Of a DNA stretch of 52,588 nt, positions 52,500 to 52,588 are shown piece after piece. The stretch is taken from NCBI GenBank assembly GCA_022821145.1, contig JAJEEE010000046.1:1-52588 (forward strand). The letters run 5' to 3'. The stretch is from Acidobacteriota bacterium. Its GTDB lineage: Bacteria; Acidobacteriota; Terriglobia; 20CM-2-55-15. The translations under genes and the position numbers were made by a program. The notes under the pieces were generated by a model. That model saw nothing but the letters and a program-made list of their open reading frames with translations, did not search any database and was not told where the DNA came from. Position 1 is the stretch's first letter, and each line of letters begins with the position of its first letter.

Positions 52500-52552
52500 T
52501 TCCGAGGATTTCTGGGAGGGGATATTGATGCATTCGGGAAGGAGGGGGGCGA

Positions 52553-52588
52553 ATGCAGACGTATCCCGCCCGGGAATTGGAGCGGGCG
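52553..52588 (+). CDS. Transposase N-terminus (cut by window edge)
   Basis: Twelve codons run in frame to the last base of the window and read MQTYPARELERA. GGAGG lies 9 bp before the ATG. The start ELERA followed by a helix is reminiscent of ISNCY/IS481-type transposases that continue with MKVQEVILRAM, from memory. The preceding tandem 19-bp repeats support an insertion sequence. Without the rest of the gene this is a tentative call. Confidence 0.45.
   Translation, partial: MQTYPARELERA

Noticed and set aside
1-52588. CRISPR arrays, rRNA and tRNA genes
   Set aside because: No regularly spaced repeat array, rRNA-like sequence or foldable tRNA was noticed in reading the window.

Overview
The window is a 52.6 kb stretch of a GC-rich bacterial chromosome (about two thirds G+C by eye over most of its length). 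The secreted and periplasmic families (Abhydrolase_10-type hydrolase, Tat-exported dienelactone hydrolase and P1 peptidase, a TonB receptor with a carboxypeptidase-like N-terminal domain, and two paralogous secreted proteins sharing a GRWEG motif) suggest Acidobacteriota, possibly a Vicinamibacteria-like lineage. That assignment is inference: there is no rRNA or other phylogenetic marker here.

Layout. 1-5347: the 3' part of fabG, then an aa3-type cytochrome c oxidase operon (subunits II, I, two different subunits III, IV, and a small CxxC membrane protein). 5361-15659, minus strand: gltB-gltD-aspartokinase-rhomboid protease. The rhomboid end of this run is interrupted by a ~2 kb insertion (6255-8260) bounded by a perfect 56-bp direct repeat, carrying two overlapping genes (a small unknown protein and a degenerate ImmA/IrrE-like protein). 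15719-20629: a divergent LysR regulator, site-2-type protease, HU, dcd, ubiX, a DUF971 protein and an Mrp ATPase. 20630-21176: a gene-free stretch with a dispersed palindromic repeat family. 21177-37153: TonB receptor with a MetE-like protein, an AbrB/PIN toxin-antitoxin pair, murB, an SSS symporter with a P1 peptidase, secreted proteins, SDR, Abhydrolase_10, NfeD/SPFH, dienelactone hydrolase and MBL hydrolase.

37341-48755 is a composite defence island. Its minus-strand operon dndB-dndC-dndD-dndE-methyltransferase encodes DNA phosphorothioation. A minus-strand gene at the left flank (37341-38240) looks like a phosphorothioate-binding HNH restriction endonuclease. Between them, on the plus strand and visibly poorer in G+C (about half), lies a three-gene cassette: GIY-YIG nuclease, a DGQHR (DndB-family) protein, and a stand-alone RelA/SpoT-type alarmone synthetase with intact synthetase motifs. 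I know of no named system with this composition, and it is my main candidate for something new. No dndFGH and no dndA are in the window.

48956-52588: a DUF4143 ATPase, a tetraheme c-type cytochrome built from four repeats of one unit, a second GRWEG-family secreted protein, and at the right edge what looks like the left end of an insertion sequence with the first 12 codons of a transposase.

How it fits together: the first ~37 kb is mostly core metabolism (respiration, glutamate and aspartate-family synthesis, nucleotide and wall precursors) plus secreted hydrolases. The insertion at 6255-8260 and the island at 37-49 kb are accessory. In the island, DndBCDE would place sulfur in the DNA backbone, DndB probably tunes operon expression (its promoter has two 10-bp direct repeats 21 bp apart), and the HNH enzyme and/or the Rel cassette could be effectors.
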